Under the pieces are notes generated by a model that saw only the letters and a program-made list of their open reading frames with translations, was not told the DNA's origin and did not search any database. The translations under genes and the position numbers were made by a program. Source: Blasia pusilla (Eukaryota; Marchantiophyta; Marchantiopsida; Blasiales). From it: a stretch of 64,000 bases of DNA. The stretch covers positions 22,258,001 to 22,322,000 of the forward strand of contig CM114273.1 in NCBI GenBank assembly GCA_050084515.1. The letters are read 5' to 3'. Shown piece after piece: positions 44,801 through 57,546 of the stretch. Numbering within the stretch: the first letter of the stretch is position 1; each line of letters starts with the position of its first letter.

Positions 44801-46643
44801 AAAATTCCTTCCAGGATCTGAACTTTGGGAGCATAATCCTTTGTGCATACCATAACCAAAGCAGTGGGAGACTGCTCACAGCAAAACAGCATGGAGGAAC
44901 CCACCAAACGGTCAAACCTTTCTCTCTTCGATGTACATCCTGAAACAGCAGAATTGGAGACCTGTTTGTGAGGGAACCCTTGTGTGGGAACCTGGCTCAC
45001 ATTCAAGTTGAGGAAGGGGGCAGTTCTCTTGAACCACAAATGCAGTCCTGCACCTTATGCGACAATGGGATGAAACCTCCAGTCACTACCTAGTCACCTG
45101 TGCAAATTTCACAACACAACGAGTAACAAGCTATGCCAAAATTGCTAGCCTCGTAACACCAGGGCTGTTCATAATGCCCAGTAGCCTAGATTCACAGCCC
45201 AATCCTGCTGCACTGGTAAGTAAAGTGTATTGGAGATCTCACTCAGAACAGGGAGATAGTGTTGTAACAAGCTTCCTGGTTATTGCATGGTGGCTCAGCA
45301 TCAACAGTCTGTACGGTCAGCACTCACACTCTATATGAGAGAGAGTCTCCCTCACCTCACATGGTGCCTTCTTCACTTCTTCCTCTCTCTGCACTCCATC
45401 CTCGTCTATAGCTCCTCCATGCAACCCGGTACTGGGATCTAGGGTTTCAAGGCTACAACAAGCACTATTTCACGAGTACAATCCCTTTCCTTGTGCATTA
45501 ATCACCATTTCCTGTAACCAGGCCAATCATTGCAAACCACTATTCCCAAATCTTCCGCAGTTTCTGACCACTGAAAAAGCAGGACCTTCATGTAATCACC
45601 AAACACAGATAGGCATCATTCTGCAGAAAGCTCCTTTCGACAGTTTTGACATTCCTTAATTAGAAAGGTCGAGGACTTCATTGCATGCTCCAATCTACAT
45701 CTATTCCAAGTCTACTTTACTTTGCCAGCTGAAGAAACTGAGCCACTGGTCATTACCTGCATACTCTCAGTGGTTGGTGAAAGAAAGAAGACACGAGGTC
45801 CCAATGCCTCCGAACTGATGACTTTCCCATTGTACCAACGACCATTTGTGTGTCGAAATCGGCATTTGGAGCCATCCTTGAACGATAAATCCTGCTCTAG
45901 CACCGTCTCTTCATCTACAAGATCAGTCCTTTCGTCGGAACGACTTCCCTTAGTATCAACGGAAGCAGACAGAAGTGCTAATTGCTGACCCTGTGACATG
46001 GCATCCACTTCTTGAAGTAATCGAGAGCGCTTCAGTTGAAACAGGCTCTCTTCTGCCGCTTTAATAGCAGTCATAAGTTCTTCTTTCACCTTTATGCCAG
46101 AAAACCATCCGTCAGAGAGATCCACACGGTGCTGATCGTAAAAAGTTGCTCTTGAATCTAATATCAGTAATATGCTTATCCTCACTCTTCCAAGAAGGAA
46201 CTCTGTTCCCCTGAGTATTTGATCATCCACCAACTTTTACACATACTCTTCTTTACTGAAACCCTAAAACGCAATACAAAAATTTCCAGAAAGCATTCCC
46301 ATGTTGTAGCAACGACTGCATTCCAAGTCGGTGACACAATTCTACAACGAGAATACCAGATGGCGGAGCAGCAGCAAGAATATACAGCATTATTACATGG
46401 TATCTAAATTGGGTATCGTGGTTCTCTAATTTTCAGAAGGCTTCGATGAAGAGATTCTTCCGATACGAGTTTGTCACCAGGAGAAAGGAAAAGGAGGATG
46501 TAGAAAAATGCAACTACCTGCACTAGCTCCTGATTCGTGGCATCGAATCGGAGGGCCTCGTCAATTGCAACTAAAGACGCACGCTGTTCTTGCATATGCC
46601 CCTCCAATTCTTGCTCCAACTCCCATTCCGTCAGCTCGTCCAT
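38845..46643 (-). CDS. CCCH zinc-finger and G-patch domain protein (ZGPAT-like, plant)
   Basis: Four exons in mutually compatible phases give about 517 codons: 46643-46518, 46089-45757, 43535-43475 and 39878-38845. Exon 1 ([16 protein letters not shown]) is a short helical N-terminus. Exon 2 ends with a Tudor-like piece, [15 protein letters not shown] and [11 protein letters not shown]. The 61-nt exon 3 encodes the whole CCCH finger, [20 protein letters not shown] (C-x7-C-x5-C-x3-H). Exon 4 has the conserved ELESWDE block, an acidic linker, the G-patch ([18 protein letters not shown]) and a C-terminal coiled coil ending [10 protein letters not shown]. This order matches the Arabidopsis CCCH/G-patch protein At2g24830 and human ZGPAT (a nuclear transcription repressor). 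It probably acts in the nucleus in RNA processing or transcription. Introns are 0.43, 2.2 and 3.6 kb. No lesion is seen, so the gene is probably functional. Confidence 0.9.
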
Positions 46644-47189
46644 CTGCGTTTCTTCGCTTCAAGCAATTCGGAATCACCAATCGAAACCTCGGTCCAAAAT
46701 TTGGACAGAAACCTTTCCTCACACGAAGATGTCAAAATAGACACCCTGCGCAAGTTCGTGGGGGACACTGGAGCTCCTCCATGCACATGTCTTACCCATC
46801 CACATTTTCATACGACTGCAAGATTGAGTCCCAAGATCACGGTAGCCCATTAACGCAAGAGCCCCAGAAATTAATTTGCTCCACTACTTCGCTGACTTCG
46901 CTCCTCTTCCGCGTCAGTCAGCGCTCGAGGTTTTCTAAACTTCGGCAGGTACCATCGTCATTTCCCCGATGTCCGTGGAGAACCGGGGTTACGCGTACGC
47001 TAATTAACTAGCCGGGAAAATTTTTAAATTACGTATTCAGTTTGTATGTGTATCTAACTAGCACACGGGAATGAACAATTTTACGGTACTATTATAGTCG
47101 TGAATTTTTGTGCTTATCATATTTTTTTTCCTTTCCAAACTAATTATTCTCCTTGTTAGTATTAAGGTGCATCCGTGTCCAATGGGAAT

Positions 47190-47672
47190 AAACAAGTGTT
47201 TGAAAAGTTTTTGTTAGTGCATAGCATGTGAAGGTTTTTTTTTGCCAGGTGTCAAACAGGAATGTGTTTGCAAATCAAGAAGGCTCTCTCCCATAATAAC
47301 TAATAATGTTTTCGTACAATGCACGGAAAATAAAAAAGTGTGTGAAAAGTTTTTGTTAGTGTATAGCTCATGAAGGGAAGGAATTAATGATGCTCACACA
47401 AATTCAAAATTTTTTATTGTTGCCCGTTAGATGTGAAACATTTTCTTGTTGCCAAGTTGTCACGTGTCAAACGGATATGTGTTTGCAAAATGACAGCACT
47501 CCCCCATCGTTCAGAATATGTTAGTAGGCAATCCGTGTCATGCCTAGGAGTGAAGGGAAATCATTTTCCTGCTGCCCATAGAGGGGGGAACATTTTCTTG
47601 TTGCCCAGTTGCCACATGTCAATCAAAGAGGTGTTGGCAAATCAAGAAGGTACTCTCCAATAATAATATAGA
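47190..47672 (+). repeat. Repeated 'gtcaaacaggaatgtgtttgcaaatcaagaaggctctc' type units
   Basis: Three related units lie near 47190-47300, 47330-47500 and 47575-47670. They share 'gtgtttgaaaagtttttgtta', 'catagc.catgaagg', 'ttgccaggtgtcaaac', 'tgtgtttgcaaatcaagaagg' and 'ctctcccataataa'. A related fragment is at 9490-9600. The stretch 46644-47189 has no gene. Confidence 0.5.
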
Positions 47673-48283
47673 TATAGATTAGTCTTTTGTTCTTTTGTCA
47701 TGCTATTCTTGGCGTTATTCTTCTTCGTGTTGCACTTTCTTCCCGCCGTGTTAGTCTCCCAGATTTCTTCCTCGTTGTGGGTGTTTCTTCTCGTGTTAAT
47801 CTTCTCCAAATCCACGGGCCACATATTGGTTTGTATCGGTTCTCAAGAGAAAACTTCCCATTCCTTGCATTTCCCACACTTAGGCCACTACTGAGGGCTT
47901 GATTCTATGTGCACATCGTCTCGGAGACAATAGAGTGTCGTCAATTTTTCTACACCCAAAACTTTTGGGCGCAGAACTGGCCCAGCGTCCTCGCCACCCA
48001 TTAACATTAACAGAAATTAACAGAAATCCGTAAGTAAGTGGTTGAGACCAATGGGCTTTTTTCATAAAATGTTGGATAACTTTTTTGGATGGGTCGTCGC
48101 AACCTCCATCTGTGCCCATGGAATCGATCACCCAAAAAGTGCATGTCCTTATAGTTTTACAACCATAAGGATTTTGAAACACTTCTGTCGCGACAACTTC
48201 ATCACCCTTTCGGAATGTCATTAACAAGATTATGATGTCGGGAAAAAAATTATATCTTTACTACTATTGGAGAGTGCATCTTC
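47640..48283. mobile_element. Helitron- or MITE-like element bounded by inverted ends
   Basis: The sequence aatcaagaaggtactctcc..ataatatagat (47640-47672) recurs in reverse as tatatctt..ctattggagagtgcatcttcatt (48246-48283). Related single ends occur near 9580 and 18330. 'TCTATATTATTATTGGAGAG' resembles plant Helitron 5' ends, but inverted copies would be unusual for Helitrons, so a foldback or MITE element is also possible. The interior has no convincing gene. From 48284 to 48924 nothing is recognised. Confidence 0.35.
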
Positions 48284-48924
48284 ATTTTTCAACCCTCCTC
48301 CTACCGACGCGCGGCACTCTCGCCCAACTCCTACCTGCCACGTGTCAACTCAGAGTTACTGATGTTTTCATTTTGAACCCCCCACTTTTTTATTGTGCTA
48401 ATTTTCACACTACAATCGTTGATGTTTGATGCACCGTTGATGGTGAAGAAGCCAAGGCTGCATTTCCAAACTCTTACACGTAGTTACGATCTAAGATATA
48501 TGGACCATTGATTTGGGGTTGATGGTTTTACGAGCTTGCAAGGTTTGGGAGATGCTTTGCACGAGATCGGTATATTTATTTCAATAAACATTCATACCCA
48601 TTGTGATATTGTGTGAGGTGTTTAGGTCAAGGCCACTTAATTATTTATTCTCGCCATAGCAAAGAGCAGCACTAAAGCAAGTAAGCAAGTAGATAGACAT
48701 TGAAGTGTGAGCTTTTATTGAGTTCTACTCATCAATGTTCTAGAATCTCTAATCTGCTATGAGAACCCATCACATTGCTACTTTGCTTTGATGAGTATGA
48801 CAATTTGCTAGTTTGGTTTAATATTTATGCCTGTGCTCCTTAGTAGGGAGTAGAGCTATTGTTAACAATTGCCTACTATTTGCTCATGTCAAGGTGCATT
48901 CGAAGGAGAAGGCCCCACTCTTGG

Positions 48925-49255
48925 CTAGCCATCAGCTCCAGCTCAGGTTACTCACAACGATCTACTCTAGCTCCAGCTCAAGTTACTCACAACAACTTGC
49001 TCTAGCTCCAACTCAAGTAGCTCACAACAACCAACTTCAACTCAAGTTGCTCACAGCAACCTGCTCCAACTCCATCTCAAGTTGATCATAGCAACCAACT
49101 CGAGCTTAGATTGCTCACAATAACTAGCTCCAACTCAGGTTTCTCACAACAACCTTCTCCAACTCCAACTCAGGTTGATCACAACAACCAACTCCAACTC
49201 AAGTTGCTCACAGCATCCAACTCCAACTACAGCTCCAACTCGGATTGATTACAGC
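48925..49255 (+). repeat. Minisatellite, unit about 35-41 bp
   Basis: About nine imperfect units follow 'ctccaactcaagttgctcac' plus 'aacaaccaact'. Copies vary in length and sequence. A frame open across part of it is low complexity (Ser, Gln, Leu) and not a credible protein. From 49256 to 49507 nothing is recognised. Confidence 0.85.
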
Positions 49256-49507
49256 AAACTACCTACAAACACTTCTCCAACTTTGACCCTCCAATAGTCT
49301 TACTCCATGAATCTAAAAAAGATTCTATAGTACGCTCTAGCCAAGTGATGTAAAGCATGGCAACTAGGAGAACTATTATGAAATCAACTGAAGCTAAGAG
49401 CAAGAGTGTGTCAAGAAATGAAGCTTCTACAAAAAGCACTATAGTGTCAAGATTGCAAACTCGTTGTTTGAGGGAGGTGCCAAATGGTCAACCATTTCTC
49501 AACGCGA

Positions 49508-50260
49508 TTATACCCGTTTGAGCAATTGGAAAGAATCCAGAGGTGGAAATGAACCCTCCTTGGGGACTAGGCCAATCCCATAAATGCACGAAGTCAACTC
49601 ACATATATATGAAGGGCATGGAATGCGTGAGATAGCCTCTACCTTTTTCTGTTGAACACCAAGGCCATATTGGTATATCGTGTGATCCAAGTACTCAATC
49701 TACTCATAAAAGAACTTGCACTTGCCTCGATGTAGCTTCAGCCAATGTAATTGCAATTGTCGAAACACCTCCTCCAAATATCGCTCATGCTCCTCAATTG
49801 TGGCACTAAAGACTATGATGTCATCAATGTAACATCTCGCAAAATGTAGACCTCCCAAGATCCTATCCATGACCCTTTGAAACTCTTCCAAGGCATTCTT
49901 AACCCAAATGGTAAGAATCTCCACAAGTACAAACAATCCTTCCCGTGGGGATCGATGCTTGAAATATGTCATTTTCTACCTGTCCTCCACTATGGTAGAC
50001 AACAGATGGTATCTGAATCAGAGATCTGACAAACTGAAGACCTTTGCATGCCCAATAGCATCAAAGATCTCATAGAGAGTACGCATAGTATACCTATTGG
50101 ACTTTGTCTGCCAATTAATAGGTTGGTAGTCTCCAAACATCCGCCTATCCATCTAGTTTCCATGCACATCCTTCTTGGCGTGCATGATGGTGGCAGATGC
50201 ATACTCTCCAAGCGATATCTTCTACAACCAAGTCTTGTCTCATACTCTAAATGAGAGCCC
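49508..50260 (-). pseudogene. Reverse transcriptase remnant of gypsy copy 3
   Basis: Segments split over frames match copy 2: IDPHGKDCLYLWRFLPFGL (about 49960-49910), EEFQRVMDRILGGLHFARC, the catalytic YIDDIIVFSA (about 49835-49805), HERYLEEVFRQLQLHW and DHTIYQYGLGVQQKKVEAI (about 49690-49640). The upstream RT part (50211-49990) is in another frame. The copy breaks off near 49540. Confidence 0.78.
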
Positions 50261-50899
50261 TCTCCATATCATTGTACCTTTAGGCTCGTCAGAGGATAGG
50301 CATATCCCTAGACAACTCAATGCGGATCAGTGGACTCTTCAACGTATCCAAACTATGAATACTAAACGCAAAACAACTCCTAAGGAACTAACGTATCCTG
50401 GGTCGATCTCCCTATGCCAACTAAGGGCCCATATCTTGCTCCCAATTTTTCATCGTGACTACTACAAGACTCTCTAGCGCGGGTATCCATGGTTGCTATA
50501 GCCCAAAACTCATCTCGAACAGCAGAACTCGATTGCCCCTTGCAATCAACTCCAAACTCTTATCTCCTCGTTATGCAGGACCATATACCACGCTGGATGT
50601 GGTGGTTACCATCTCTTGGCATTTCTCCAAAACATCCCAAGAAGTCCAAGGGTGTCTCTCCCGATCATCACTATTGTATTGATATCGATCCTCGGATCTC
50701 GCCCCCAACCATTGCCTAAACCTTCTTGGTAGGTATGGGACGTACCAATGTAATAATTATGACCTCATCTGACGCTGCTCAACTACTCTTAAGTTGATAA
50801 TTCATGTCAAGCAGTTCAAGTTTATCGCCTGATCTAAGACGTGATGTTGGAATGCCTCTAATAGTGTCGATAATGTCGTCACTCATGTGGGAAATCCCA

Positions 50900-52093
50900 T
50901 CTCCCGCTCTTGCTCATGGGCGTTGGGCTCCACCAATCGTTGTGCCTAATCATCCCAAACCAAGCTAGGACCGGCCTCTTTATATACATAGGAAGTGAGA
51001 AATTTGACAAAAGTGGGAAATATTGGTTGCGACCTACCTATCTTTTTTACCACAGTCAATGACGGTTGATCATCATGCCTCACTGCCCATGATTGACGGT
51101 CAGGATTCATAATAGAATCCACCAACAAATAGGAGGGGCAATCCACTCTCGCATACGCCTTCCGCAATACTTCATGTGGCACCAAGTTTGTCCATCATAA
51201 ACACAGACAATGTGCTCGTGAACCTACACTCGCCACATCCAAGAATACTGCAAGGCCAATACATGCACGCAATTGATGTGCACTTGTCACTACTTGTGAT
51301 CGTGAATCGCCCAAGGTTGGTACATTCTCCAAAATCTAAGCTAGAAAATGGGATTGATATTCTTGCAAGTGTTGCAAGATCCTCATCATCTCCCAAAACA
51401 ACCTAGACCATATGTCAGCTAATCCACTACCTTGTCCAACACAGATTGGTCCTGACATGGCCAACCTGCAATAACCAAATCAATAGTCCCTACTTGCTTC
51501 AAGTCTTGCGCCCCCAACACAACAATGTTCCTTGGTAAGGAACTTTGGTACCCCTGTACGGCCAACGTAGACAAAAAGTCGGGAAAATGGAGGTGTAACT
51601 ATGCCACATGTCAAAATGACACGCACCTAGCAACCTCATTCAGATCCACCCACAATTATCGTTGCATACGCATTCCTGCTTGCAAACCAATAGCTAAAAC
51701 AGTGTTGATCTCTCCAAAAAGATCAAACACTCGAATGCCCTGCTTTGGGATACACCACACAATGGGTATGGTATCCAAGCTTGACATCGTAGCACTCTTA
51801 GCTACCTTTGGTTCCTCCGACTTGTCACGCTCTCGTGCACATGCGTCATTCCACGCCATCTGCAAATGCTCATCGGCCAAGCATCGAAGTTCCTCACTCA
51901 AAGCCCACAAAGGCACCTCTCCTCCATTGAATGGTGCTGCTACCATAACACTCCTGTCCATAGAGGTATTAGTCAAGGGTGTGTCATCCGCATGGACATG
52001 ATCCTCAATCACATTCTTATGCCACGTGATGGCGCTAGTGAATGTTTCCAGCATCGCCATCTCTTCTAGATGATGCCTAATCACTCCACTCAT
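50900..52093 (-). pseudogene. C5-cytosine DNA methyltransferase domain within gypsy copy 3
   Basis: Reading leftwards: the conserved N-terminal extension (GGEVPLWALSEELRCLADEH), motif I (VFDLFGEINTVLAIGLQAG, about 51740-51690), motif IV GWPCQDQS with catalytic Cys near 51455, traces of motif VI (near 51350), then LPLLFVGG and RHDDQPSLTVVKK near 51100-51040. Motif IX and X are only faintly recognisable. Several stops and frameshifts interrupt it. It provides the third sequence for comparison with copies 1 and 2. Confidence 0.72.
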
Positions 52094-52269
52094 GAATCAT
52101 GCGTGTAATAAACTCAATCATCCATCATGTGACTACCATCTTGCTCTACAAGACGCTGACTCCTCCTAGTAATCCATGGGAATCTTTCGCTACAATATTG
52201 CTCCTCCAACCAAAACGTCATAGGACTCGACATCCACTAGAACAAATGATGGTTTTATAACAGGCTCAT

Positions 52270-52965
52270 ATGATTTAACATAGTCCTATGCGTATATAAA
52301 TTATTGGCAACTCATGGAGTCACAAAAGCCTAGTTATGTACCAAGCCATGATCAGAGTCATTTGTGGATGACTCATGAAGTCATTTTGGTTTATGACTGG
52401 CATGTTAGGAAGTCATGCCACGTATGAAAAATGCCATCCTACAAAATCTAGTCATAGGTTATGATTGTCATGTTAGCTTATGACAGGGAAGTTACATAAA
52501 CTACACGAGTTATGTTATGACATATGACTAAGCTATACTCATCACTTGAGTTGTCTAAATGATTGAGTTGTAAAGTATGACTAAGTCAAATTGATCGCTA
52601 TGATATGGTTATATGATTGAGTATGACCAAGTCATAACAAAGTGTTGAGTTGTATTGATCACTTTCATTTTTCCAAATAACTTTAGATGATGGACTCATA
52701 AAATTTTATTGAGTCATATTAATCAATATAATTTATCTAAATGACCAGTTTATTGAGTCATAAAATTCTGCTAAGTCGTATTAATCATTTCAAATTTGTC
52801 TAAATGACTAGAATTGATTGAGTCATAAGATTTTCTTAAGTCATGCTTATCACTTTATTTTTCTAAATGATTGCATATGATTGAGTCATTAAATATGACG
52901 AAGTCGTATTGATAAGTTTTGTTTGTCAAAATAAGTAGAGTTTGCTTCATATGATTGAGTCTCTT
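52270..52965 (+). repeat. TGAGTCA/TCATGAC-rich degenerate tandem repeat, unit about 63-75 bp
   Basis: From 52563 at least five units follow 'ttgagtcataaaatt', 'aagtcgtattaatca' and 'tttgtctaaatga'. To the left (52270-52560) the same TCATGAC and TTATGAC words recur without clear periodicity. The array abuts the truncated end of gypsy copy 3. No ORF. From 52966 to 53700 the DNA is AT-rich with no gene. Confidence 0.65.
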
Positions 52966-53704
52966 TTAAGTGATTTTTTTCTTTCTACTAAAATCCGAGT
53001 CCTTAATGTGTTTCTATTTCTTTATTATGTTTGAATAGACGAGATGATAATTTTAGATTTCTTGTGTTTTAGATTACTCGAATTGTTTCTGATAGTAGAT
53101 AGGAATGCTCCCATTAACAAGCATAAGAGCGACAGAGAATGACCTTTAATGTGCCTGTATCAGTATGAAACATTAAATAGATTTATAAGAAACAAAAACA
53201 AACACTAGGTGGTGGGATTTAGTAGTGTGGAATCTCCTTTGTTCATTTACAAACATGCGCCATTGGTCATATGTTGAAGATGGTGGATAGATTTTGGAGG
53301 GCGTGGAGGAATGTTATTGGCAGCTGCATGGATTAAGACTCGAGCCGAAGGACAGCTAAGCTCTAGGGGCGACTTAATTTTCACTTTCAAAATGATGAAA
53401 ATGATTTCCTTCCTACAATATTTTAAAATTTCAACTTTGGTTTGGAGAATTTTGTACAGTATATTTCTATATGAAACGGATAAGTCATGATATTCTTTTC
53501 TTAACCAAGAAATAGGGATTGGAAAAGGAAACCACGATATCTTTTTTCCCCCGATTAATAAGGATAAAGATATGAAATTTTTTTCATGACAAAGGTGGAG
53601 ATTCATTAATATTCAAGAATAATTATATATTTACTATTTTTAGTTTATAAAAAATAATATTAATGGAAATAAGAATGACATACTTCCCTAATGAATTATC
53701 ATTT

Positions 53705-53830
53705 CCACTCTTAAAAATGTTGGTCAAAGGTGCCTTAGGTTAGTATATCTTTAGCCCAACAGTCTGGGCCATGATAATCACACTTTGAGTGGCACTCTTT
53801 CCCTACAAGCATACACAAAGAGATTGGATC
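53705..53830 (+). repeat. Dispersed direct repeat A (partner 58430-58570)
   Basis: 'atttccactctta', 'taggttagta', 'agtctgggccat.ataat', 'cac' and 'aagagattgga' occur in the same order and orientation here and at 58430-58570, with moderate divergence. No coding content. Confidence 0.55.
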
Positions 53831-53937
53831 ACACCCTCATAAAGATTTGCCACGTTGTCCAGTTGGGGGTAAGAGGATTATTATTCATAATATTAATGAT
53901 GTGGGGGATATCATGTTCTAATGTTCTCACTAGAGTG

Positions 53938-54172
53938 GAAACTGCCAAGTGCTTATTAAGTCAAGTCTCCCCAAGTGCATGTTGTCTTCCTAGGAAACCT
54001 CTTCCTTGAGGTCTTGATCAATGTTTCCAAGTCGTTTGCCTATACGATAACACATTGGTTAATTCCTCAAGGTGTGTCCCCTAGCTTAAATTTGAAAAAA
54101 AATTAAACACATATTACAATTAGTCCTTCGTTTGAGGAATTGAGTGGATAGGGAGGGAGAGTGTCCCTCCCT
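53938..54172 (+). repeat. Dispersed direct repeat B, about 235 bp, copy 1
   Basis: From gccaagtgcttattaagtc to gagtgtccctccct this matches 57547-57780 in the same orientation with few differences, in particular 'aagtcaagtctccccaagtg' and 'gtgtcccctagcttaaattt'. The ends are not TG...CA, so it is not an obvious LTR. Confidence 0.8.
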
Positions 54173-57100
54173 ATTTGGACTTCATATTCACTTTAATCCA
54201 AAACTCCAACAATACATATCCTTGACATGGTGTTGAATATTGTAAACATAGACAAGTAATAACGCCGTATTCTTGTCATGCCAGAGGCACCATGTGAGCT
54301 TTGTCTTTATCCAGGGTGTTGAGTCTTTGATGGGCTGTAGAGCACATCAGTTTTGGTAAAACTCTCAAATTGCTTAAATCAAATTAGGTTTCACTCAAAT
54401 TTATACAAAAGCTCAAATTCATTGTTCATATTTTTTAGCATCTATTTTCAATTGTTGAGTAGTTACTATGTGGAAACTAGATGTTTTACATTCGCATCAT
54501 GACATTAAACGACATAATGGGCATAACTCGGATCATGTGCAAGAATTTCGTAACCTTGTTGATGTGAGACCTTGAACAATGTTGTTTCTAGAGCCTTGTT
54601 AGAGGCTCCTAAGATGTTCAACATTTCATTTTTGAAAGCAAGCCAACATACTCCGATTGACCATGTGAGACTTGAAGAGTAGCCTTTAAATGGCGGATAT
54701 TGGAGAATTAAATAATGATAGCGACTCATTACATACTCTTATAACGTGTCTCCTTTGCAGTGTTTAAACCACCAGATTCCCTGTCATCTCTTCCATTTCA
54801 GAGGGAATGTATAAGAGACATTATGATAGCATAAATAATTTACTTCATACTTTATGCCATTTGAACCATTTGTCGATTCAACGATTGTAGGTGAAAGTAC
54901 TTACATAGATCTAGGGTCTATAATATGTATTCACAATGATATCTTGGAGGTTGTGGCATGGAGGGTCTTTAGATTTACTTTCTTCATCCCCTAAACTTAT
55001 TGTTTATTCTTATTTTTTCTCCTGAGGTTTTTCCAAAAAAAATTCGTAATGTTTGGATTTGGACTTCTTCATGTGTATCCTTTTGTGTCAAATATTGTAC
55101 ATTCATTTTCTTCTCACATTTTTGTGATGTTTTACATTTTATTTGTTACTTCTTTTCAAAATATTAGATGTCAATGTGCTTGGTCTTGTTACCGACATAT
55201 TTGCACGATGGATTCTTTTGCTACTAGTTGGATTTTCAACTAGGTTCCTTTACCCTTTTTGTGTATGTGTATGTTTTATATCAATTATAATCAATAGTTT
55301 GATTTTCAAAATTTTATTTATTATCCGAACCTAGCTGGATAGTAAAATAAAAGTAAAAAAATTTCTCTCTTTAATAAATTTTCTAGATTTATGTTCTTGA
55401 GTAATTTAAAAAAAAAATTATAATGATTTTTTATTAATATGAAATTAAAATCATATGAGGAAAATTAAGTTTACCATTTAAAATCACCTCTTTATTTTTC
55501 GTATAAGTGAGAAGAATAACAAGAGAAGAAGAAAATGGTTTCGTTGGTTGCATACTTTATGGTAAAGAGTTTGTTCCTACTAGGATCGAATTCATCGACG
55601 ATATTATTGATCCATGCATGGGCTTTCACTTCTTCATTACACGTACGCTCGTATTTTCTCATGCTCCTATCTCATCTTAACTTCATATTCCTATCTCATG
55701 GCAACCCATTAATTCACCTCCTTTTATACACCATATATTGACTTGAAGCTTGACTCTATTGATAAGCATGGACTATAAAGGTCGTTTCTTCATTCAACTT
55801 GATTATCAATAAGATTCATTACTGTTCCGTTGGTGGACTATAAGTATGGTTTTTGATCATCTATATGATTGCTTAATGGTAGATTATATAGATGGCTTAT
55901 TTCTCTTATAAGATTTTTGCACACATCACAATATGATATTCTTTCTCTAAGTTGATCATTAATTGATGTTTATTTTTTATTAGGTATGGATAAGGCTCAT
56001 TATAATGTTGGTCCTACGACTCTTGAAGAGGTATTTTATCGCTTGGTTAGTCGATCTATCTATTTATTAGTTTTGTCTGTACTTCACTACTCACTTATCT
56101 CCACTTCAATTTGGAGAATACTCGAGACCAAATATTCAATATGGAATTTTTGAAAAAAATAAAGGAATATTTGGGTTTTTGATTGCCACATAGGAAAAAG
56201 AACATGTACCACATTAATAATGTAATGTCCCCGGGAAAAATTGTGCTTGGATATTGAAAAAGTTTTTGAAAAAAATATTGAATATTTGGTTTATGAAAGA
56301 ATGTTGGTTTGGATTGGCAGCCCTTAGTAGTTGTGAGGTTATTAAGGTAATGGGTTATGGGATTCTCTTCATTCTAATATTTATCCATGTTGGGTTACGA
56401 TTTAAGTCAATATGGCAAACTCATTTACTTTAGTTTTTTGAGGGGCCATATTTGAAAAGTTATGCTTTGTAGAATATCAAATTTTACTTGCTTGTCTTAT
56501 TCTATTTGTCCTTTCCTCTTATGCCTATTATACACCAATTATTTGTTCCGAATATGGTATCTTTGGAGAATACATGCATTATTCTCAAATCACCATGTGG
56601 CATGTACTAACTTAAAGATGATCCCATGAATGAATTACTTTTCGCTACTGCATAGTTATGTGTCCTTGGGGCATCAGCCCAAGCCTTTCTATAATTTGGT
56701 CTTTTCTATCTAGATTCCTTCCATTGCTAAGGATATCCACATTATAGGTCCTCCCTCTTAAGTTGTTCGCACTTATTATCGACTTATATTTATTAAGTGG
56801 AGCAACTCTCTATCCTAAATCTTCATAACCAACCAAGAAAATATCAAATATGGTCTCCTAGCTTCATGCCTTCCCTCCATATTCGTCCCACTTATTCTTG
56901 ATTTTATAATTTGTGACAGAGGTGTTCAAGTTTTTGATGCCACAGTTAGTTTCATAGACTATGTCTCGAAGTTCTTGGATGAGGCCCTTCTCAAAGATAT
57001 ATATAGAATAACTTCATTTGTTATATCATAGAGAGGATCCCCAAGTTGCTTATGGGATCCTCTCCCAATGTTTGCTTTGACTTCGAGATGGAAGCAAGAA

Positions 57101-57546
57101 GGACAAGTGTGAAGAAGGTAGGAAGGACATCTTTACTACCTTCTTTGCAGCTATCCCCCTACCTCAAAGTATTTACATTGGTTGACTTCTTTCGATAATT
57201 GAATTAAATTCAATCATGATAGCTTCTCATCAACCTCTTGATTCTAAAATTTTTGATGGAAATGATGGTGTTACGCTTCATGACAAACTATCTTGCCTTT
57301 GCTCTTTCTTTTGGAGGTGTGGGGCTTTTCTCTAGAGTTCCAACTATATGAGCACCTTTTTGGGAGTTTAGGTTTGGTTGTCCCTCTCATGACTTCAAGG
57401 TTTCTTCAAGGAGAGATATGTCATGGATTCTGACTACTACTTCTCTTAGCTTCACCTTGAAGTACCCGCGACCTTGAGCTTTGCAAGCGGAAGACTTAGG
57501 TTGAGTCCCAAAGGCTCAATTGGTTGTGCGTTTCGTAGATAATTGA
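54173..57546. other. AT-rich stretch without recognisable genes
   Basis: This is enclosed by the two B repeats. Short open frames occur (for example near 54505-54729 on the minus strand and 55049-55334 on the plus strand), but they are T-rich and hydrophobic by composition, and none has a motif. It could be the interior of a non-autonomous element, which I cannot show. Confidence 0.5.

Larger units (their letters stand above)
49508..52245 (-). mobile_element. Ty3/gypsy-like retrotransposon with methyltransferase, copy 3 (truncated both ends)
   Basis: On the minus strand it runs from the last part of the protease (ESYDVLVGGAIL, about 52230) through the methyltransferase (about 52093-50900) into RT (about 50260-49508). 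It ends inside the RT-RNase H connection near 49540. It lacks Gag, integrase, PHD and LTRs. Sequence is clearly collinear with copy 2 but carries more stops and frameshifts, so it appears to be the oldest copy. Confidence 0.82.
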
